The notes under the pieces were generated by a model. The model saw only the letters and a list, made by a program, of their open reading frames with translations. It did no database searches and was not told where the DNA came from. Made by a program: the position numbers and the translations under genes. From Gammaproteobacteria bacterium (lineage in GTDB: Bacteria > Pseudomonadota > Gammaproteobacteria > Xanthomonadales > Wenzhouxiangellaceae): a DNA stretch of 9,344 bases. Below are positions 4,872 through 9,344 of the stretch, one piece after another (within the stretch, counting starts at the first letter, position 1; each line of letters starts with the position of its first letter). The DNA lies in NCBI GenBank assembly GCA_003561495.1, contig PWWM01000096.1:1-9344 (forward strand), read 5' to 3'.

Positions 4872-7859
4872 ATGAATAGGCGTCCATTCAGCGAGCACAT
4901 TCAGGCCTGGTTCGAGGCTCGTCACGGCCGACCCACAAAAGTCCAGGAACAGGCCTGGCCGGCAGTTGCCTCCGGGGAAAATGTGCTGATCAGCGCCCCC
5001 ACCGGTGCCGGTAAATCCCTGGCGGCCTGGCTGCCGCTGATCGACATGGTTTCGCGCGCCCGCAAAGATACCGGAGTGCGATTGCTCTATGTCTCGCCCT
5101 TGCGCGCATTGTCTCGTGACATGGCCGCCGGCATGCTCGAGTGCCTCGAGGGATTGGCAACGCTGGATGGACCGCATCGTCAATCCAGTCTCAGAATCGG
5201 TCTTCGCACCGGCGATACTGGCCAGGCTGAACGCGCGCGGCAACGTCGTTGTCCACCGGAAATCCTGCTGACCACACCGGAATCGCTGTTCGTGATGCTG
5301 GGCAGTCGTGGTGGTCGAGACATGCTGTCCGGGGTGCAAAGCGTCATCGTCGACGAAGTCCATGCGCTGGTGGAAAACAAGCGCGGCGCCCATTTGTCGC
5401 TGTCATTGGAACGACTACAGGCCCTGGTCGGTGAAAACCTGCAACGGGTGGGGTTGTCGGCCACGGTGCGCCCTTTGCGGCTGGTGGGCGGCTTTCTGGC
5501 CGGACAGGCTCGCCCATGTCGCATTGTCAGGCCTGACGATACGCCGGAGGTGCAGGTTCGCGTGGAACTGCCGGAGGCTCCACTGGGCGCTTTCGCCGAC
5601 GGACACCACTGGGCATGGATCCATGCTCGGCTGGCCGAACTGGCCGCGGCGCCGGGAGCGATGCTGGTGTTCTGCAATACCCGTGCACTGGTCGAACGAG
5701 TGGCCACGCGTATTGAGGCCGCGGCGGAGTCCGGGGTGGTCGCTGCTCATCATGGTAGCCTGGGCCGCAAGCATCGCCAGGCCGTGGAGGCCGGGCTCAA
5801 GCAGGGTGAGATCCAGGTGGTGGTGGCCAGCAGTTCACTGGAGCTGGGAATCGATATCGGTGATCTTGAGCGTGTTTGCCAGATCGGTTCGGCAGCGGGC
5901 ATCAATACGTTTCGTCAACGGGCCGGACGAGCCCGACATCGTCCGGGCCAGTGTCCGCTGATTCACGTTTTCCCATTGACCCAGAGTGATCTTCTTCAGA
6001 CCCGGGCGCTCGAGACGGCCGTTGCCAGCGGGAAGATCGATCGCAGCGACCTGCCCGGACAGGCTGATGACGTGCTCGTGCAGCATCTCATCGCCATGAT
6101 TGCCAACGGAATGATCGGCATCGACGAGATGCTGGCCTGTATTCGACGAACAGCCTTGTGGCGTCACCTGGACAAAAGCCATCTCGAAGGCCTGATCGGC
6201 ATGCTGCATGATGGCTACGTGCCCGGACGCGAGACCGGCAAGAGCCTGGTTTATCGACGTGGTGTCGATCGCATGGGAGCGGCCGAGGACGCCTCTCGGC
6301 TCAGCCTGATGAATGCCGGCACTATCCCGGAGTGGTTCGATTACGAGGTGATTGATTTGAGCTCGCGCCAGGTCATCGGTCGGCTGGACGAGGAATTCGC
6401 ATTCGAATCGACCCCGGGGCAGGTGATCCAGCTCGGCGGAGCCACCTGGAAGATCCTGGCCATTGCCACCGGTCGGGTCGAGGTCGAACCGGCGGCCAAC
6501 GAGGCGCCCAACCTGCCGTTCTGGTTTGGTGACGGTGCCGGTCGCAGTGCTGATCTGTCACACCAGGTCATGGACTTGTGCCGTCGCATCGAGCACGGTC
6601 AGAAGACCGGTTGTGGGCAATTGCAGGACTACCTCACCGGAAGTCGGGCGATTCTGGGTCGCCTGCCGGGCCGTGATTGCATCATCCTGGAACGGTTTTT
6701 CGATCCGGGCGGCGATCAGCATCTGGTGATTCATTCCCTGGCCGGGGCACGCACCAACCGGGCCTGGGGCCTGGCATTGCGCAAGCGCTTTTGCCGTCAG
6801 TTCAATTTCGAGTTGCAGGCTGCGGCGACCGATGATGGATTGCTGATCTCACTGGGTGCGGTGCACAGCTTCGATCTGCCCGAGGTTATCGGGTACCTGC
6901 GCTCATCGAATGTGCGTGAGGTCCTGATCCAGGCATTGCTTGATACGCCGATCTTTCAAACCCGCTTTCGCTGGTGTGCCAACACCGCTCTGGCCATCAA
7001 GCGACGCGAGATGCGCGGGCCGGTACCGGCCCAGATTCAGCGCAATCAGACCGAGAACCTGATTGCAAGAATTTTTCCGGATCAGCTGGCCTGCCTGGAA
7101 AATCTCAGCGGTGCGCGCGAAATCCCGAACCATCCGCTGGTCGCCCAGGCGCTGGCCGATTGCTTGCACGATTACATGGACATCGAGCATCTTGAGCGGA
7201 TACTGACCGGCATCGAAAGCGGACGAATTCAGGTCCATGCCGTGGACACTGATTCGCCCTCACCACTGGCCGGGGCTCTGATTCACGCACCCCGCTACAG
7301 CTTTCTCGATCCGGCTGCAGCCGAGGAGCGCCGCACGCGCACTTTCGAGCAGCCGGCCAGGAGCGATTCGGCAACAACGCCATATCGGCCGCTGCGCCGC
7401 GATGAATTTGAAAAGATGCTGCTGGCGGCGGGCTACCTGACGGCCGCTGAAGGCGAGGGCAGTGGTAATGCATCACGCCTGATGACCCTGGTTCACGACC
7501 AGTCCGCGGTTTCCCTGGTAGGGGCGGCGCCCGGACTGTTGTGGGTGCACATCGAACGTCTGGCCGAGGCGCTGAGCCTCTGGCCGAAGGCCGGTATTCG
7601 CCCCTTCCTGCCATCCGGCCTTCGCCCTGACCCGCTTGAGGATGTCGACGAGGCCCTGCGTCGCCTGATACTCGGGCGTATTCGCCATTGCCGGGAATCA
7701 ACAGTTGGCCAATTGGTCGCCGAGACCGGTTTGCCTTCTAAACAGATCGAGCAAGCCCTGGCGCATCTAAAGGGCGAGGGGGTCATTGCTTCAGCCGCCG
7801 GCAGCAAGGACGTCACCTGGACTCAGCGCCGGCCGGTTGGGCGTTGGCAAATAGGGTGA
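4872..7859 (+). CDS. lhr: Lhr-family superfamily 2 helicase, short form
   Basis: ATP-dependent 3'-5' nucleic-acid translocase/helicase of the Lhr family, linked in other bacteria to DNA damage repair. Motifs in 995 residues: Walker A APTGAGKS 42-49, Ia SPLRALSRD 75-83, Ib TTPESL 134-139, Walker B DEVH 161-164, SAT 196-198, motif IV VFCNTR 266-271, motif V SSSLELGIDIG 320-330, motif VI QRAGRARH 349-356. The Lhr-specific part follows: PFWFGDGAGR at 549-558, a winged-helix/barrel region with FCRQFNFELQ at 640-649 and FRWCANTALAI near 699-709, and the ALIHAPRYSFLDPAAAEERR boundary at 802-821. A further helical segment ends at WTQRRPVGRWQIG, where long Lhr proteins (about 1400-1550 residues) continue for several hundred residues. 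The start lies 17 bp after the lipoprotein gene, without a clear Shine-Dalgarno; CATAAT at 4860-4865 could even allow a leaderless message. Confidence 0.9.
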   Translation: MNRRPFSEHIQAWFEARHGRPTKVQEQAWPAVASGENVLISAPTGAGKSLAAWLPLIDMVSRARKDTGVRLLYVSPLRALSRDMAAGMLECLEGLATLDGPHRQSSLRIGLRTGDTGQAERARQRRCPPEILLTTPESLFVMLGSRGGRDMLSGVQSVIVDEVHALVENKRGAHLSLSLERLQALVGENLQRVGLSATVRPLRLVGGFLAGQARPCRIVRPDDTPEVQVRVELPEAPLGAFADGHHWAWIHARLAELAAAPGAMLVFCNTRALVERVATRIEAAAESGVVAAHHGSLGRKHRQAVEAGLKQGEIQVVVASSSLELGIDIGDLERVCQIGSAAGINTFRQRAGRARHRPGQCPLIHVFPLTQSDLLQTRALETAVASGKIDRSDLPGQADDVLVQHLIAMIANGMIGIDEMLACIRRTALWRHLDKSHLEGLIGMLHDGYVPGRETGKSLVYRRGVDRMGAAEDASRLSLMNAGTIPEWFDYEVIDLSSRQVIGRLDEEFAFESTPGQVIQLGGATWKILAIATGRVEVEPAANEAPNLPFWFGDGAGRSADLSHQVMDLCRRIEHGQKTGCGQLQDYLTGSRAILGRLPGRDCIILERFFDPGGDQHLVIHSLAGARTNRAWGLALRKRFCRQFNFELQAAATDDGLLISLGAVHSFDLPEVIGYLRSSNVREVLIQALLDTPIFQTRFRWCANTALAIKRREMRGPVPAQIQRNQTENLIARIFPDQLACLENLSGAREIPNHPLVAQALADCLHDYMDIEHLERILTGIESGRIQVHAVDTDSPSPLAGALIHAPRYSFLDPAAAEERRTRTFEQPARSDSATTPYRPLRRDEFEKMLLAAGYLTAAEGEGSGNASRLMTLVHDQSAVSLVGAAPGLLWVHIERLAEALSLWPKAGIRPFLPSGLRPDPLEDVDEALRRLILGRIRHCRESTVGQLVAETGLPSKQIEQALAHLKGEGVIASAAGSKDVTWTQRRPVGRWQIG

Positions 7860-7878
7860 CGAAAGGCGGAAGCTATTT

Positions 7879-8199
7879 GGGAGTGGGGGCTGGGCGACGA
7901 GTCGCCTTGCCCGGTGCCGCGCTCGAGGTGAACGGCTTGGTCGATTGTTTGAGTTCAGGGGCGTTTTGGTGCCTGTCGAATTGCGATTGATCCAATGGAT
8001 AGTGGATTGCCTTTAGTGGGATTCTCGGGTGCGCGAAGAACGGATGGATTGAACCCGTTTCCGTCACCTCGAGCCCGGCCCCGGTCAAGCCCACTCGTCG
8101 CTTGTCGGTTGGGAGTTGGTTGAGGGGGGAGCTAGATCGAAGCCACCGCCACAGCTCTCAGTCTTCTCCTATCTGTCGCATGCCACCCGATGCTTCTCC
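7879..8199 (-). repeat. Dispersed intergenic repeat, copy B
   Basis: Inverted partner of the element at 217-458, reading leftward from GGAGAAGC at 8199 to ACTCCC at 7879. It fills the convergent gap between the helicase and the AI-2E gene (7860-8245), where nothing else was seen apart from a pyrimidine-rich strip at 8200-8245. Compared with copy A it has about 76 extra bases (8092-8174) and a single right-end unit instead of two. A 73-codon open frame on this strand (8094-7873) resembles the one in copy A at both ends, but the middle residues differ because of frame-shifting indels, so it is not treated as a gene. The CTTCTCCT octamer occurs twice, at 8163-8170 and 8193-8200. Its left end starts 46 bp past the AI-2E stop codon, echoing copy A behind dinB. 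Confidence 0.85.
7895..8100. repeat. Inverted arms of copy B, MITE-like or large hairpin
   Basis: The 41 bases at 7895-7935 are the reverse complement of the 40 bases at 8061-8100 with five mismatches and one single-base gap. Both ends begin CGACGAGT when read inward, and both contain CTTG, CCGG and the perfect inner block GCTCGAGGTGA. The arms enclose 125 bp. Equivalent arms of about 30 bp exist in copy A at 249-279 and 402-431, less well matched. No clean target-site duplication abuts the arms; TTGGGAGT occurs on both sides (7877-7884 and 8109-8116) but 8-10 bp away from the ends. The arms could be ends of a small non-autonomous transposon or the stem of a structured RNA; the sequence alone does not decide. 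Confidence 0.75.
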
Positions 8200-8245
8200 T
8201 AATTTCCATCCTCCCCTTACCGCGATGGGGGTTCGGGGGAAAAAA

Positions 8246-9307
8246 TCAGCGATTCGGAGTCACCTGACCATTCTTGGACAAGGCCAGGGCGATCCAGCGG
8301 GTGGTTTCGAAGTGATAGAAGACAATCATCATCACGACCGTGATGGGCACACACAGGAACATGCCGGGAATACCCCACATCGAGCCCCAGATGACCAGGG
8401 ACAGCAGCACCACCAGCGGTGAGATGTTCAGGGAGCGACTCATCAGATTCGGTTCGATGAAATTTCCGACCGCGACCTGGATCGCACCGATACCGAGTAC
8501 GATGACCAAGAACGGCGTCAGGGTGTCAAACTGTACCAGGGCCAGCAGGGCGGGCAGCAGTGTGGCCAGCAGGGACCCGATATTCGGGATGAAGTTGAGG
8601 ATAAAGATCAGAATGGCCCAGAAGCCGGCAAAGTCCAGGCCGATTAGGCTCATGATGACCCAGGCCAGCACTGCGGTTACGGCGCTGACCATGGTCTTGA
8701 TGCCGATATAGGTGGCCACGTCACGATCAATGTCGGCCAGCATGTCTTCGACCTTCTTGCGTTGCATCCCATAGCCGAATATCGCGTCCAGCTTGACCCG
8801 AAAAAAGCGTTGCTCGAGAAACAGAAACAACAAATAGACCACGACCAGCCCCATGTTGCCCAGCAGACCGCCCAGCGCGCCGGCCATGCCGCGCAGCAAG
8901 GCGCCCAGGTTGATTTCACTGAGCATGGCCATCAAAGCTGGTGGTTCTTCGACACCGAAGCGAGAAAAGGTCTCGGTAATGAGTCGGTTGATGTTGGCCT
9001 GGTAGGCTGGAGCGGCTTCGATGACCTGGTTCACGTTGGCGGTCAGCATGCGCACGAACAACCACACCGCTGCTACGATCACGGTCCCGGCCAGCAGAAA
9101 TTGCAACAGGCGGGGCAGGTGCCAGTCACCGATATGAATGCGATCGAGCTGGCGGGCCAGCAGATTGACCAGGTACCAGACAAATACCGCCAGTACCAGT
9201 GGAATCAGCAGGTCTCTTGCAATGACCAGCACATAGACCGTGACGAAAAGAATGACCAGCCACATGGCCGCGGCGACCAGCCGCGGTTGGGCGTCGGTCA
9301 GTTTCAT
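8246..9307 (-). CDS. AI-2E/PerM-family membrane transporter
   Basis: Inner-membrane protein of 353 residues of the AI-2E transporter family (PerM, YdiK, TqsA relatives). Some members have been linked to autoinducer-2 export and others to sodium/proton antiport, so the substrate is open. Hydrophobic segments at about 10-30, 31-50, 67-89, 142-165, 205-226, 228-250, 262-284 and 296-330 fit the family's roughly eight helices, with the soluble loop (about 90-140) between helices 3 and 4. Family motifs: FILNFIPNIGSLLATLLP at 235-252, VGNFIEPNLMSRSLNISP at 280-297, and WGIPGMFLCVPITV at 311-324. Length is normal and no lesion is seen. The ATG at 9307-9305 gives a short N-terminus leading directly into helix 1; no clear Shine-Dalgarno precedes it, and an inverted repeat abuts it. 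It converges on the helicase gene across the repeat. Confidence 0.93.
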   Translation of the reverse strand: MKLTDAQPRLVAAAMWLVILFVTVYVLVIARDLLIPLVLAVFVWYLVNLLARQLDRIHIGDWHLPRLLQFLLAGTVIVAAVWLFVRMLTANVNQVIEAAPAYQANINRLITETFSRFGVEEPPALMAMLSEINLGALLRGMAGALGGLLGNMGLVVVYLLFLFLEQRFFRVKLDAIFGYGMQRKKVEDMLADIDRDVATYIGIKTMVSAVTAVLAWVIMSLIGLDFAGFWAILIFILNFIPNIGSLLATLLPALLALVQFDTLTPFLVIVLGIGAIQVAVGNFIEPNLMSRSLNISPLVVLLSLVIWGSMWGIPGMFLCVPITVVMMIVFYHFETTRWIALALSKNGQVTPNR

Positions 9308-9326
9308 GAATCGGTCGACCCGATTC
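9308..9326. promoter_or_regulatory. Inverted repeat touching the AI-2E gene start codon
   Basis: GAATCGG (9308-9314) and CCGATTC (9320-9326) are perfect 7-bp inverted arms around a 5-bp centre (TCGAC). The repeat ends on the base next to the start codon at 9305-9307, in the position where the ribosome binding site would be expected. It could be an operator or an mRNA hairpin controlling initiation; chance is also possible. Confidence 0.45.
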
Positions 9327-9344
9327 GGATCAAATCACGTATAC

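Noticed and set aside
7873..8094. 73-codon open frame on the minus strand, similar at both ends to the frame in copy A
   Set aside because: Same reason: the similarity is that of a DNA repeat, without frame conservation in the middle.
8229..8248. Run of six T residues right after the AI-2E stop (minus strand) as a terminator
   Set aside because: No stable GC-rich stem ends next to the T run; only a short GTCA/TGAC pairing is nearby.

Overview
The window looks like chromosomal DNA from a GC-rich proteobacterium, most likely a gammaproteobacterium. The basis is the close resemblance of the FadD protein to the enterobacterial/pseudomonad type (562 residues, with the stretch PLYHIFALTANC) and the general gene style. 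I cannot name the genus. No prophage, insertion sequence, CRISPR array, tRNA or rRNA gene is visible. The genes are ordinary housekeeping types; the unusual material lies in the two convergent intergenic gaps and in three protein architectures or ends.

Layout from left to right. The last 66 codons of a DNA polymerase IV (dinB) end at 202 (+). A 423-bp gap (203-625) holds copy A of a dispersed repeat, a short tandem duplication and a 23-bp-stem hairpin built from CTCTGTG-type heptamers. fadD (long-chain acyl-CoA synthetase) runs leftward, 2314-626. A 158-bp divergent promoter region follows, then three genes on the + strand that probably form one transcription unit: a GCS2-type glutamate-cysteine-ligase-like protein fused to a CBS pair (2473-4389), a small NTF2-like lipoprotein (4393-4854), and an Lhr-type superfamily 2 helicase that stops short of the usual long-Lhr C-terminal region (4872-7859). 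A second convergent gap (7860-8245) holds copy B of the repeat in the opposite orientation. An AI-2E/PerM-family membrane protein runs leftward, 9307-8246, with a near-palindrome touching its start codon.

The genes do not form an obvious single pathway. FadD activates fatty acids, DinB and Lhr belong to DNA damage tolerance and repair, and the CBS/GCS2 protein and the lipoprotein have no assigned job. The strongest candidate for something undescribed is the paired repeat. The two copies are roughly 85% identical by eye over the core, sit 7.4 kb apart in inverted orientation, each lie between convergent genes, carry internal inverted arms of about 30-40 bp, and show indels that rule out a conserved protein. 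They resemble a MITE-like or large-hairpin intergenic element.
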